DNA of 64,000 bases from contig JBDRDD010000024.1 of NCBI GenBank assembly GCA_043821115.1, forward strand, positions 1-64,000, written 5' to 3'. The notes under the pieces are model-generated. The model did no database searches. It was not told the DNA's origin and saw nothing but the letters and a program-made list of their open reading frames with translations. The stretch is from JBDRDD01 sp043821115. Its GTDB lineage: Bacteria; CAYTYR01; UBA6262; DAOVJB01. A program made the position numbers and the translations under genes. Positions 43,655 to 53,257 of the stretch are shown here, in pieces (the first letter of the stretch is position 1; each line of letters begins with the position of its first letter).

Positions 43655-44524
43655 ATGTACTTTCATGATATCATATGCACACTTCAGAATTTCTGGATAC
43701 AGCAAGGTTGCGTGATACAGCAGCCATACGGCATAGAGGTAGGTGCGGGGACATTCAATCCAGCGACTTTCTTCAGGGTATTGGGTCCTGAACCCTGGAA
43801 GGTCGCTTACGTGGAACCGTCCCGTCGTCCAACAGATGGAAGATACGGTGAGAATCCGTTTCGCCTTCAGCATTATTACCAGTTCCAGGTTGTACTCAAA
43901 CCTTCTCCGGAAGAAGTTCAGAAGATATACCTTCAAAGTTTGAAGAGCCTGGGCATAAAACCTCAGAAGCATGATATACGTTTCGTGGAAGATGACTGGG
44001 AGTCCCCGACACTAGGGGCATGGGGGCTTGGCTGGGAGGTGTGGCTGGACGGTCTTGAGATAACACAGTTTACATACTTCCAGCAGGTCGGGAGCATAGA
44101 TTTAAAGCCAACCTCGTGTGAGCTCACATACGGTCTAGAGCGAATAGCGATGTATATACAGAAGAAATTAAGTGTTTTTGACATTGACTGGGCCGAAGGG
44201 ATAAAGTACGGCGATATACACCATGATACCGAAATTGCTTTCTCAAAATATAATTTTGAATACGCCGATATGGAAATGCTCTTTAACCTTTTCAATATGT
44301 ATGAGAAGGAGTGTCTGTGTCTCGTAGAGAAAGACCTGATACTTCCTGCTTATGATTATGTGCTCAAATGTTCACACACCTTTAACCTACTTGACGCACG
44401 CGGGGCGGTAAGCGTGACCCAGCGCACAGGCTACATAAACAGGGTACGAAATGTCGCAAGAAAATGTGCAGAGGGATACCTAAGGCAGAGAGAAGAAAAA
44501 GGTTTCCCTTTACTGAAAAAATAG
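43655..44524 (+). CDS. glyQ: Glycyl-tRNA synthetase alpha subunit
   Basis: 289 residues, the normal size of the alpha chain of the bacterial alpha2beta2 enzyme. It contains the class II catalytic core: FHDIICTLQNFWIQQGCVI at the start, PYGIEVGAGTFNPATFFRVL, and EPSRRPTDGRYGENPFRLQ. It forms glycyl-adenylate in the cytoplasm and needs the beta subunit encoded next (44555-46663). A ribosome site AGGAGGA precedes the ATG at the end of recO. Confidence 0.98.
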   Translation: MYFHDIICTLQNFWIQQGCVIQQPYGIEVGAGTFNPATFFRVLGPEPWKVAYVEPSRRPTDGRYGENPFRLQHYYQFQVVLKPSPEEVQKIYLQSLKSLGIKPQKHDIRFVEDDWESPTLGAWGLGWEVWLDGLEITQFTYFQQVGSIDLKPTSCELTYGLERIAMYIQKKLSVFDIDWAEGIKYGDIHHDTEIAFSKYNFEYADMEMLFNLFNMYEKECLCLVEKDLILPAYDYVLKCSHTFNLLDARGAVSVTQRTGYINRVRNVARKCAEGYLRQREEKGFPLLKK

Positions 44525-44554
44525 TATGGCAAGAGAATTAATGGAGGTATCGTG

Positions 44555-46663
44555 ATGTCTGAGGATGTTCTTCTTGAAATAGGATGTGAAGAGATACCCG
44601 CAGGATACATTGCTCCCGCTATCCAACAGATAAAGCAGCTCGCTCAGGGATTGCTAGAAGGTGAGAGGATAAAATACAAGGACTTGCACGTTTTTGCCAC
44701 ACCAAGGCGCCTGACTCTCTACATTGATAAGGTGGCCCAGAAGCAAGAGGATGTAGTCTGCGAGGTGACAGGGCCTCCCAAAAAAGTGGCGATTGACGAG
44801 AACGGCCAGTACACAAAGGCGGCGGTGGGTTTTGCTGCAAGTCAGGGCGTAAAGGTAAGTGATCTTAGTACTAAGAATACAGAACGCGGTGAGTATGTTG
44901 TTGCGATAGTCGCCAAAGAAGGCAAGCCTGTAAAGGAGGTATTGCCTGATTTGTTTGGTAAAATTATAAGAAAAATAGATTTTCCTAAAACGATGCGATG
45001 GTTAGACGAGGATATATACTTTGCAAGGCCTATCAGGTGGATTGTGGCAATGCTTGGCTCCAAGGTGGTCAAATTAAGCCTAGGTCCCATAAAATCTTCG
45101 AACAAGACCTGTGGGCATTTCGTATTTTCACCGAAGAAACTTCACTTAAAACAAGCTAAGGACTACAAGGTAACACTCAAGAACAATTATGTGCTGGTTG
45201 ACCATGATGAACGCAGGAAGATAGTTTGTGAGCAGATATCTAAACTGGCTTCCAAGACGGGGGGGGGACTTCTTGAAGACGGAGCTCTTCTTGACACGGT
45301 TATTCAGCTCATAGAATATCCAACCGCGGTTCTGGGAAGCTTCAAAGAGGATTATCTTAAACTTCCAAAGGAAGTGCTCATCACGTCAATGCGAACACAC
45401 CAGAAATTCTTCTCGCTGGTTGATAAAAGCGGCAATCTCCTGCCTTTCTTTATTACCGTAAAGAACGGGCCGTCCCAATTTATAGATATCGTGAAGGAAG
45501 GCAATGAGCGTGTACTTGATGCCCGTCTTGCGGATGCCGAGTTTTTCTTTAAGCAAGACAGAAAGAAATCCCTAGACGCACGGTCCGATGAGCTTAAAAA
45601 CGTGGTGTTTCAGGAAGAACTCGGGACACTTTACGATAAGACTCAAAGGATAAAAAATTTAAGTATAGAGATAGCTAAAAAGCTTGGATGTGATGAAAGT
45701 AATATAAAGGTTATTAAGAGGATAGCTCATCTTTCCAAAGTAGACGTGATAACAGAAATGGTTAAGGAATTCCCGGAGCTCCAAGGTGTAATGGGCCGGG
45801 TTTATGCCGGGATCTCGGGTGAGGATAGTAAGGTGGCCATTGGTATACAGGAACATCTTATGCCTCTTACGGCCGAAAGCAAGCTGCCCGATTCACTTCA
45901 GGGGGCTGTTGTGAGTATCGCGGACAAGATGGATACACTAATAGGGGATTTTGCGGTCGGTTTAATCCCAACCGGTTCACAGGACCCCTATGGTCTCAGG
46001 CGCCAGGCACAGGGAGTGGTGAGGATAATACTTAATAAGAAGATGGACATTTCTCTTGACGAGCTCATAGAGAAAGGGCTGGATTTGATAGAAGTTAAAA
46101 CAAAAATATCAGATCGGGATGCCACCAAGAAGAAGCTTATGGATTTTCTGGGTGACAGAATGGAAGCTGTCATGTCTGGGAAGGGATTGAGATATGATGA
46201 GATAAACAGTGTCTTAGTCGGGGATTTCTCTAATCTCGTGAATATAATGTCTAGGGGAAAGGCTATACATAAACAAAGAAAGCTCGAGGGTTTTGATTCC
46301 ATCACCGGTTCCTTCAAAAGGGCAAAGAATATCCTGAAGCAGAGTGAATCTAAGGGTATTGGCGTAGCGGGGCTCTGTGTAAAGGATGATTTACTTAAGC
46401 AAGACCAAGAAAAAACACTTCATGAGAGGTTCAAGGATATAGAAAACAAAGTTGAGAGTTCTATTACAAGCAGTGATTATGAGCAGGCACTGGGTGATCT
46501 TGTTTCACTTAGAAAACCAATTGATGAGTTTTTCGATAATGTAATGGTCATGGACAAAGACGAAGCTGTGCGTGAGAATCGGCTGGCTTTACTTTCGGAA
46601 ATTGTAGGGCTTTTCCTTAAAGTTGCAGATTTCTCAAAGATTGTTGTTGAAAAAGAAGGGTGA
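44555..46663 (+). CDS. glyS: Glycyl-tRNA synthetase beta subunit
   Basis: 702 residues, the usual length. I choose the ATG at 44555, 6 bases after GGAGGT, over the GTG at 44552. The start LLEIGCEEIPAGY and the block IDFPKTMRWLDEDIYFARPIRWI are typical; HD-like and DALR-type anticodon regions follow in the last third. It binds tRNA-Gly and works only with the alpha subunit encoded just before. The next gene, a prepilin, starts 3 bases after the stop, so the pilin genes may ride on the housekeeping transcript. Confidence 0.98.
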   Translation: MSEDVLLEIGCEEIPAGYIAPAIQQIKQLAQGLLEGERIKYKDLHVFATPRRLTLYIDKVAQKQEDVVCEVTGPPKKVAIDENGQYTKAAVGFAASQGVKVSDLSTKNTERGEYVVAIVAKEGKPVKEVLPDLFGKIIRKIDFPKTMRWLDEDIYFARPIRWIVAMLGSKVVKLSLGPIKSSNKTCGHFVFSPKKLHLKQAKDYKVTLKNNYVLVDHDERRKIVCEQISKLASKTGGGLLEDGALLDTVIQLIEYPTAVLGSFKEDYLKLPKEVLITSMRTHQKFFSLVDKSGNLLPFFITVKNGPSQFIDIVKEGNERVLDARLADAEFFFKQDRKKSLDARSDELKNVVFQEELGTLYDKTQRIKNLSIEIAKKLGCDESNIKVIKRIAHLSKVDVITEMVKEFPELQGVMGRVYAGISGEDSKVAIGIQEHLMPLTAESKLPDSLQGAVVSIADKMDTLIGDFAVGLIPTGSQDPYGLRRQAQGVVRIILNKKMDISLDELIEKGLDLIEVKTKISDRDATKKKLMDFLGDRMEAVMSGKGLRYDEINSVLVGDFSNLVNIMSRGKAIHKQRKLEGFDSITGSFKRAKNILKQSESKGIGVAGLCVKDDLLKQDQEKTLHERFKDIENKVESSITSSDYEQALGDLVSLRKPIDEFFDNVMVMDKDEAVRENRLALLSEIVGLFLKVADFSKIVVEKEG

Positions 46664-46666
46664 ACA

Positions 46667-47623
46667 ATGTCAATTGTATATACTGAGCGACATGAAAAAA
46701 TAAGGGGTTTCACTCTCGTAGAAGTACTACTAGCTACTGTTATAATGATGATAGGTATCTTTGGGGCGATGAGGATATTTATCCCGATGTTCAAGTCAAT
46801 AGAGGCGGACAGGGAACGCGTAATGATGACCAATATAGCCCTTGATAGAATAGAGGAATGGAGGTCGCATACCTATTCTGAAATAGTGCCTGGGATGCCT
46901 TTTACATATTTTACAAGGGCCATAGATTCCAATACAGGGGTTATAGCTTTTGGGCAAAGAACGATAATGATAAGCTCTATCTCCAAGATAAATCTCGTCC
47001 CTGATACGCAGCATACCGAAGCCGGGTATAATTTTAATTTTTCACTGCCATCCGGGGGAAATATGGTGGGGGGAGCTGATCCCGGCAATGACGTATGGTA
47101 TGACGGACCTGATTCAACATTCGCCAATAACACTCCCGGTGAGATCGCGCTTACGCTAACATGTCCCAGTGGTGTCAGCGGTGTACTCACGATAGTCGTG
47201 TGGGATTATAATAACCAGCAACGCGAAGAGAGAATATATATAAATGGTATTGCTGTTGCTGGTTTTAATAATGGAGATGGTACCTCGAGTAATGATTTTA
47301 ATGCTCCTCAAACTATAGAATACACTTTAACACAGACGGATACACAGACAGGCCAGGTTTTTATCGAGATAAAACAGACCGGCGATTCAAACCCACCTTT
47401 ATTTGGTGGACCGAATCCTAATGCTGTTGTGTCCAGTATTGATTTTAGCATACTGGAGGGGTTTGAGGAAAATGATTCGGCTTCTCCATATACGGTTGAA
47501 TCTCAAATTTTTTCAACCTATGACCTGGCACGGCTTGTGCCTGGCTGGGAAATTACGGTTAACGTATCAAGGGCAAATGCAAAAACTCCGCCTTTAAGTT
47601 TAACTACAACAATCAGTAAGTAG
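46667..47623 (+). CDS. Type IV pilin-like protein (PilV/PulI-type position)
   Basis: 318 residues with a class III prepilin signal: basic leader, cleavage at G14/F15, Glu at mature position 5 (GFTLVEV), then a hydrophobic helix to ~residue 40. The rest is an unusual ~270-residue beta-rich part with an inserted domain (~125-265) that looks like a jelly-roll (NFSLPSGGNMVGGADPGNDV, EIALTLTCPSGVSGVL). Such minor pseudopilins are processed by PilD and join the tip of type IV pili or a type II-like secretion pseudopilus. Motors, secretin and PilD are not in the window. Confidence 0.85.
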   Translation: MSIVYTERHEKIRGFTLVEVLLATVIMMIGIFGAMRIFIPMFKSIEADRERVMMTNIALDRIEEWRSHTYSEIVPGMPFTYFTRAIDSNTGVIAFGQRTIMISSISKINLVPDTQHTEAGYNFNFSLPSGGNMVGGADPGNDVWYDGPDSTFANNTPGEIALTLTCPSGVSGVLTIVVWDYNNQQREERIYINGIAVAGFNNGDGTSSNDFNAPQTIEYTLTQTDTQTGQVFIEIKQTGDSNPPLFGGPNPNAVVSSIDFSILEGFEENDSASPYTVESQIFSTYDLARLVPGWEITVNVSRANAKTPPLSLTTTISK

Positions 47624-47630
47624 AGGAACT

Positions 47631-48341
47631 ATGTACCTGAGAAAACGACAAGGCTTCACCATGGTGGAAGTACTGCTTGCTTCAGCGATTTTTAGCATGA
47701 TAATACTTGTTGTGGTTCGGCTTTATATGCAGACACAGCGCAGTATTCGCAAAAGTCAGGAATTAACCAATATCCAACAGCTGGCCAAGATCAGTCTTGA
47801 AGAGATCGCAAGGGAAATAAGACAGACTCTTAATGTGAGAACCACAGAGATAGGAGATATTGTGAGCGGTTCCAATTTCAATCTTGCTCCTGGCGGGAGT
47901 AATCAGCTGTGTATATTTGTTCCGAAGATCTCTTCTCCCGGAGACAGGGCCATTGCTGACAGGGTTATCTACAGGCTTGATAATTTTGGTGGGAGTCCTA
48001 ATCGCCTTGTTCAGCAATTAACCACCTATTCTAGGGATATAAGTGGTAATATTGTCAGCACAGACCATCCGGCAATTCCTATCATCAGCGATATGGATGT
48101 ATATCGCTCAGATCCAGGCGGCATACCGGATCCGCCCCTGATGGGATTATTTAAGCATACTTTTTACAGCTACGATTATGTAAATTTTTACTGGGATTAC
48201 GATCCTAACCCGGTTGATCCCCGTGGAGTAATGGCACTAGGATTAACTGTTTCAGTGAGAGATGGGACCGGTAGGATTCAAAATCGCCTGAGTGTTACTA
48301 CTGTTGTCACCTCAAGACCTATTACAGGGGTGCCCAGATAG
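47631..48341 (+). CDS. Type IV pilin-like protein (PilW/PulJ-type position)
   Basis: 236 residues. Prepilin signal with cleavage at G8/F9 and Glu at mature position 5 (GFTMVEV), then a hydrophobic helix to ~35. The body resembles minor pseudopilins of the PilW/GspJ class (EIAREIRQTLNVR in the first third, VSVRDGTGRIQNRLSVTTVV near the end). It follows the previous pilin by 7 bases. With the next gene it makes a three-gene minor pilin set like PilV-PilW-PilX. Confidence 0.88.
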   Translation: MYLRKRQGFTMVEVLLASAIFSMIILVVVRLYMQTQRSIRKSQELTNIQQLAKISLEEIAREIRQTLNVRTTEIGDIVSGSNFNLAPGGSNQLCIFVPKISSPGDRAIADRVIYRLDNFGGSPNRLVQQLTTYSRDISGNIVSTDHPAIPIISDMDVYRSDPGGIPDPPLMGLFKHTFYSYDYVNFYWDYDPNPVDPRGVMALGLTVSVRDGTGRIQNRLSVTTVVTSRPITGVPR

Positions 48342-48381
48342 CTGTCATAATCTTTGCCAAGATGTAATAAAGGAAGATTTT

Positions 48382-50664
48382 ATGAAAATTAAGATGCCAA
48401 AATCACTACAAGATATTGAGGGTATGATATCCCTTATGGTTGCATTCCTTGTAGTTATTATAATCTGTATTTTTTCCTACATGATTGTTTTTATAGTAAA
48501 AGTCAATATGAAATCGGGGCTCCATCATAAACTTGCATCTAGGGCAATAGAGACGGCCGATGTCGGCGTTGCGCAGATGATAAGTGATATACACAGGCAT
48601 ACTATTGATATTACATCTCTTCCTGCTACAACTTCTTACGCGGTTATTAAATATCCTGATTCAGGAGCTACGGAAACCGTAACGGTAACCCTTGACACGA
48701 TACCTGATATCGATGATGTGGATGGTGACGGAGATACCGCTGAGCCTGAGACAGATATTGCGGGACACATAGTGTATAAGATAGATTCTGTATCGAAGGC
48801 AACCCTAGCTACCGGTCAGGAGATACTAAAAAGGCAGGTTTCCGCGCGTCTTTCTATAGTGAACCTCGCCAGCTATAATCTTTTTTATGTGGAAAATGAC
48901 ATATGGGCAAATTTTTCTACCCCAACAAATGGCGTTCCTATCATGCTTGACGGTCCTTACCACACGAACGGTAACCTGGAGCTTGGGGCCATGATTTATT
49001 TTAATAATCAGTATCTTCCCGCTAATCCGGGCAGTAATAATGTGCCGGGAATTACATTAAATCCAAGCTATGTTAACGATTACACTGTAATGAGTGCGGG
49101 CAATATCCTTCAAGCAGGCGGTTATCCAAGTAATATTACTTATACACAGCATAATGAGAGGGGACGCTTGAGTAGTGATTCTTTATTCAGTACTTGTGCC
49201 AATAGCAACCATCCTCGCGGAACCTGGTTTGATAAAGCAAGGGGTGGATTTGAGATTCATCTGGAGCCACTTGATTTTGTGCATTACCGCGCTCTTGCCC
49301 ATGTCCGCATAGATATTAACGAACTTCCTTTTTTTAGTGTATTTGGTTCCTCCTATGCGAGCAATGACCTGGTGATTGTCACTGGAGCAGGGTTTAATGC
49401 TGTGGAGATAGATCTCTCGTTTCTGGGAACTGGCTCCTCAAAAGATATATGCGGGGGATATACAAATTATAATACAGCACTATCAAGTGAATACGGGCTT
49501 GTCATATTTGTCAAAGGCCCTGTCGCAGTTCATGGCAAACTCGCCGATGTTGCAGGTGCTGCGAACACTAACAAGAAAGTTACAATTATTTCCACAGGTA
49601 CCGTGGATATTATTGGTGATATACTCTACTCGGGTGATCCGTATATGCAGGTATTGGATTCTTTTAACATTGATATCGATGGGAACGACAAAGTGGATGG
49701 GTGGAGTTCTGATGTCCCAGCACTAGGGAGGCACTCTATGGAGGGGACCCCATTCGGATGGCCTTTTAAGAATTTAGCACCAGAGAAAAGTATGGTGGTG
49801 GAAATCAAGAAAGCAGCTACCGATACAATCACTTATAGCAAGCATTTTAACATAGTAGCTCCACCTGCAGGGATTGACAATAGTAAGGCATATGTAAATG
49901 TACGCTCATCCACTACAGCAGATGCTTCAGCAGGAGTAACAATGACTTTAGAGTTGGAAGGACAAAGCAGCAATATATGGTCCACAGGCCCTGTGCCAGT
50001 AAACAGTACTGACTGGCAGCGTCTGGTAGTTGTTGATGACGCATCATTTGGTACCACCTTGAGCCTTGCTGATATTCAGGACATAAATAACAATGCGGGT
50101 GATAATGTTAAGTTAATATTTACAACGCCTGATAACCAATGGAGGCAGTTTTATGTAGATGAGCTCTGTTTTGCCTTTGGGAAGAGCTATCCAGTTGATT
50201 ATGCAACAGTTAATCCTACTGATGACTCAATAGCACTTATCTCTCAGGGAAATATTTATGAGAATCCATGGTACCTCTATACTATCCCGGGAGGTCAACC
50301 CTGGTATTATAACTGGCTTAATGTTGGATGGAATCCCTATCCTGAGGCACTACCCGAGAGTATCAGGTACTTTGCTGTAAACGGGGATTATGCTGTCAAT
50401 AATGTCATAAGCGGATATCCGTCTATTTACTACGATCTGAGGATGGATGCGTTTATGTACACGGGTCTCACCGGGTCCATGTTCACAGTGCACACCAACC
50501 GGTGGCTCAATATGTTTACTGTTTATGGTGCTATGACTTCCCACAGGGGTGGGGTTGTAAGGGCTCCTGTGTTTAATAACGTATATGACAGGGATGAGGT
50601 TTCAAATGTGTCGACTATTATTCCCATGGGGACAGTACTTCATACCTATCAGCAAGTAAAATAA
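48382..50664 (+). CDS. Large membrane-anchored protein, PilX-like position
   Basis: 760 residues from the ATG at 48382 (ribosome site AAAGGAAG). A single N-terminal hydrophobic helix follows IEGMISLMVAFLVV. It has no canonical G/F-x(3)-E cleavage motif, but its place third after two pseudopilins is that of PilX/GspK. A long extracytoplasmic part contains calcium-type Asp repeats (DIDDVDGDGDTAEPETD), a ~150-residue jelly-roll-like segment around residues 470-620 (SMVVEIKKAATDTITYSKHF; SSNIWSTGPVPVNSTDWQRL), and a Tyr/Trp-rich end. It is far larger than usual PilX (~200). Function unknown; a pilus-tip adhesin or secreted-polymer binder is possible. Confidence 0.75.
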   Translation: MKIKMPKSLQDIEGMISLMVAFLVVIIICIFSYMIVFIVKVNMKSGLHHKLASRAIETADVGVAQMISDIHRHTIDITSLPATTSYAVIKYPDSGATETVTVTLDTIPDIDDVDGDGDTAEPETDIAGHIVYKIDSVSKATLATGQEILKRQVSARLSIVNLASYNLFYVENDIWANFSTPTNGVPIMLDGPYHTNGNLELGAMIYFNNQYLPANPGSNNVPGITLNPSYVNDYTVMSAGNILQAGGYPSNITYTQHNERGRLSSDSLFSTCANSNHPRGTWFDKARGGFEIHLEPLDFVHYRALAHVRIDINELPFFSVFGSSYASNDLVIVTGAGFNAVEIDLSFLGTGSSKDICGGYTNYNTALSSEYGLVIFVKGPVAVHGKLADVAGAANTNKKVTIISTGTVDIIGDILYSGDPYMQVLDSFNIDIDGNDKVDGWSSDVPALGRHSMEGTPFGWPFKNLAPEKSMVVEIKKAATDTITYSKHFNIVAPPAGIDNSKAYVNVRSSTTADASAGVTMTLELEGQSSNIWSTGPVPVNSTDWQRLVVVDDASFGTTLSLADIQDINNNAGDNVKLIFTTPDNQWRQFYVDELCFAFGKSYPVDYATVNPTDDSIALISQGNIYENPWYLYTIPGGQPWYYNWLNVGWNPYPEALPESIRYFAVNGDYAVNNVISGYPSIYYDLRMDAFMYTGLTGSMFTVHTNRWLNMFTVYGAMTSHRGGVVRAPVFNNVYDRDEVSNVSTIIPMGTVLHTYQQVK

Positions 50665-50690
50665 TGAAATTGTATTTAGGAGGCAATTAC

Positions 50691-51269
50691 ATGGAAAAAA
50701 GAAAGCGAAGAACAAGCTATATTGTGAAACAGAATTTCCAGCTCAGATACATAAGTATAATGGTATTTCTTATATTGGCTGCCACGATACTTGTTGGTGT
50801 CAATATCTACTATCAGATGGGAAGGCTCGTTATGGAAAACACGCATGTAATCGGTATTGCGTCCTTCCTCAAGTCAGTAAATATAACTATGGCTATATGG
50901 ATCTCATTTATTATTCTTCTTGTTGTATTTTTTGGGATATTTTTGTCACACCGTATAGCGGGACCTATTAAAAATCTTGAGAACAACATGCAGAGAGTAG
51001 GAAAAGGAGACCTGACTAAACAGGTTAGAATCAGGAAGAACGATGAATTCCGGGAGCTTGTGGATGTTTTCAATAGCATGGTCAAAGAGCTACGACAAAG
51101 TATAATTAGCGAGCAGGCAAATGCGAAGTATATCCTAAATATAATATCGCGCTGCAAGTCCAGGCTAAGCAGAGGGTCGCTCTCCAAACAAGAGATTGAT
51201 GATATGAAGGAGGATTTAGAAACCCTGAATTCTCTGGTCAACGGTCTTTCAGGGGAGTTTAAGGTATAA
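50691..51269 (+). CDS. HAMP-domain membrane protein without output domain
   Basis: 192 residues from the ATG at 50691 (ribosome site AGGAGG); an in-frame ATG at 50664 overlaps the previous stop. Two membrane helices (~25-50 and ~75-97) flank a very short periplasmic loop of about 25 residues. A HAMP domain follows (~97-150: SHRIAGPIKNLENNMQRVGKGDLTKQVRIRKNDEF), then a helical tail (~150-192). There is no kinase, GGDEF, EAL or methyl-accepting domain. It may pass signals to a separate protein. It lies between pilin-like genes and the MoxR operon. Confidence 0.88.
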   Translation: MEKRKRRTSYIVKQNFQLRYISIMVFLILAATILVGVNIYYQMGRLVMENTHVIGIASFLKSVNITMAIWISFIILLVVFFGIFLSHRIAGPIKNLENNMQRVGKGDLTKQVRIRKNDEFRELVDVFNSMVKELRQSIISEQANAKYILNIISRCKSRLSRGSLSKQEIDDMKEDLETLNSLVNGLSGEFKV

Positions 51270-51294
51270 ATATGTATTAGAGGGGGTTTCTTAG

Positions 51295-52314
51295 ATGGGT
51301 GAAGAAATTAAAAAACCCGAGGCTGATGACCTTGAACTGGTGGAAAAACTCACCAAAGGTAGAACAGCTATAATAGAGCAGCTCAGAAAGATCATAATAG
51401 GGCAGGACAAAGTCGTGGAGGAGATCCTTGTAGCCCTTTTTGCAAGGGGGCACTGTTTGATTGTAGGTGTTCCGGGTCTTGCGAAGACGCTACTCATAAG
51501 CAGTATAGCCCAGATCCTTGATCTAGATTTTAACAGGATACAGTTTACGCCGGACCTTATGCCGGCGGATATTACAGGAACAGACGTGATAGAAGAAGAG
51601 GTGAGTACCGGTAAAAGGGGGTTTCGTTTTATAAAGGGCCCGCTTTTTGCGAATATAGTACTTGCCGATGAGATTAACAGGACGCCTCCCAAGACACAAT
51701 CGGCTCTTCTTCAGGCTATGCAGGAATACAACGTGACGGCCGGTGGCAATACTTATCCTCTGGCGTTACCGTTTTTTGTTCTGGCGACCCAGAATCCCAT
51801 TGAGCAGGAAGGGACATACCCGCTTCCCGAAGCTCAGCTTGACAGGTTTTTCTTCAATATACTCATTGGCTACCCCGAGCGTGAAGAGGAAAAAGAGATA
51901 GTCAGGAAAACAACCGGAAGTTTTCAAGCCAAGGTTGAAAAAGTATTAAACGCACAAGAGATTAATCATCTGCAGGAGATTGTTCGAAAAGTTCCCGTAT
52001 CAGATCATGTGGTTCAGTACGCGGTTAATCTGGTTTCTGCAACACGTCCGGCCTCTTCCCTTAGTCCTGATTTCATAAAGAAGTGGGTCAACTGGGGTGC
52101 AGGTCCGCGTGCCTCGCAATATCTCGTGCTCGGAGGCAAGTCGAGAGCAATTCTTGAGGGAAGATATAACGTATCTGTTGAGGACATACGCAATCTCGCA
52201 TATCCCGTCTTAAGACACAGAATCATACTCAATTTCAATGCCGAGGCAGAAGGTATTAATACAGAAGAGGTGATCCGCCGATTGATTGAAGCCGTACCCG
52301 AACCTAAAGCATGA
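51295..52314 (+). CDS. MoxR family AAA+ ATPase
   Basis: 339 residues, usual MoxR length. Walker A GVPGLAKT (58-65), Walker B with LADEINRTPPKTQSALLQAM, sensor 1 ATQNPIEQEGTYPLPEAQLDRF, and a C-terminal lid. MoxR ATPases act as chaperones for metal loading or assembly of VWA-domain proteins encoded beside them. The next genes are DUF58 and BatA-like VWA proteins, the standard pairing. It leads the operon to 62,060; a ribosome site GAGGGGG precedes the ATG. Confidence 0.96.
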   Translation: MGEEIKKPEADDLELVEKLTKGRTAIIEQLRKIIIGQDKVVEEILVALFARGHCLIVGVPGLAKTLLISSIAQILDLDFNRIQFTPDLMPADITGTDVIEEEVSTGKRGFRFIKGPLFANIVLADEINRTPPKTQSALLQAMQEYNVTAGGNTYPLALPFFVLATQNPIEQEGTYPLPEAQLDRFFFNILIGYPEREEEKEIVRKTTGSFQAKVEKVLNAQEINHLQEIVRKVPVSDHVVQYAVNLVSATRPASSLSPDFIKKWVNWGAGPRASQYLVLGGKSRAILEGRYNVSVEDIRNLAYPVLRHRIILNFNAEAEGINTEEVIRRLIEAVPEPKA

Positions 52315-52354
52315 GAGCACCCGTTCTTCCAAAAACAAACGGATAAATCCCAGT

Positions 52355-53257
52355 ATGAATAGACAAGACACACACACCAACTACCTTGACCCGCTTGTTC
52401 TGGCTAAACTCTCCAGCATGCTTCTTAGAGCCCGTTTTGTAGTTGAGGGCTTTATAGCCGGTCTGCACCAGAGTCCTTTTCGCGGGTTCAGCCTTGAGTT
52501 CGCACAACACAGGCCGTATTCCGCGGGTGATGAGCTAAAACACCTGGACTGGAAGGTTTATGCTAGGAGTGACCGTTTTTACATAAGGCAGTATCGGGAA
52601 GAGACAAACCTCAAGGGATATATGATAGTGGATGCAAGCGCATCCATGGGATATGGCACTACAGGTATCACAAAACTCCAGTACGCGTCTTACCTTGCAA
52701 GCAGCCTTGCGTATCTGATGCTGCGCCAGCAGGATTCAGTAGGGCTTGCGACCTTCGCCTCAAAAATAAACACCTATATTCCCCCGCGCTCAAGCAGGCA
52801 ACATCTTCGCATAATTCTTGAAGAACTAGAGCGCTGCACCCCGAGCGGTGAAACCGGTATCTCTAACATTCTCCAGCATTTGGGTCAGTATATTAAAAAG
52901 AGAGGGCTCGTAATTCTCATATCCGATCTGCTTGATGAGCCTGGTGAGGTTATAAAGGCACTTAAGTATTTCAGGTTCAAGAAACATGAGGTAATAGTCT
53001 TTCACCTGCTTGATCCCTCCGAGAGGGAGCTTCCTTTTAGTGACGTAGTATCGTTTGAGGATATGGAGAAGAACTCCCATGTGGTCTCTGAGCCGGATAT
53101 CATAAGGCAAGAGTACAAGAGGCTGCTCAGTGAAGAGATAGAGCGTTATAAGCTCAGCTTCAGGGAAAGCGATATAGATTACTGTTTTATGGATACATCC
53201 GTGGCTTTGGACAAAGGGCTCGGGGCTTATCTTGCCAAGAGAGAGACACTTGTATGA
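52355..53257 (+). CDS. DUF58 protein with VWA-like domain
   Basis: 300 residues if it begins at the ATG at 52355; the frame is open to 52286, but that would overlap the MoxR gene, and neither start has a good ribosome site. The DUF58 signature is YSAGDELKHLDWKVYARSDRF. A VWA-like fold follows with a MIDAS-type motif DASASMG and LVILISDLLDEPGEV. It is the common partner of MoxR ATPases. It is cytoplasmic, with no membrane segment. The stop overlaps the start of the BatA-like gene (ATGA). Confidence 0.92.
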   Translation: MNRQDTHTNYLDPLVLAKLSSMLLRARFVVEGFIAGLHQSPFRGFSLEFAQHRPYSAGDELKHLDWKVYARSDRFYIRQYREETNLKGYMIVDASASMGYGTTGITKLQYASYLASSLAYLMLRQQDSVGLATFASKINTYIPPRSSRQHLRIILEELERCTPSGETGISNILQHLGQYIKKRGLVILISDLLDEPGEVIKALKYFRFKKHEVIVFHLLDPSERELPFSDVVSFEDMEKNSHVVSEPDIIRQEYKRLLSEEIERYKLSFRESDIDYCFMDTSVALDKGLGAYLAKRETLV

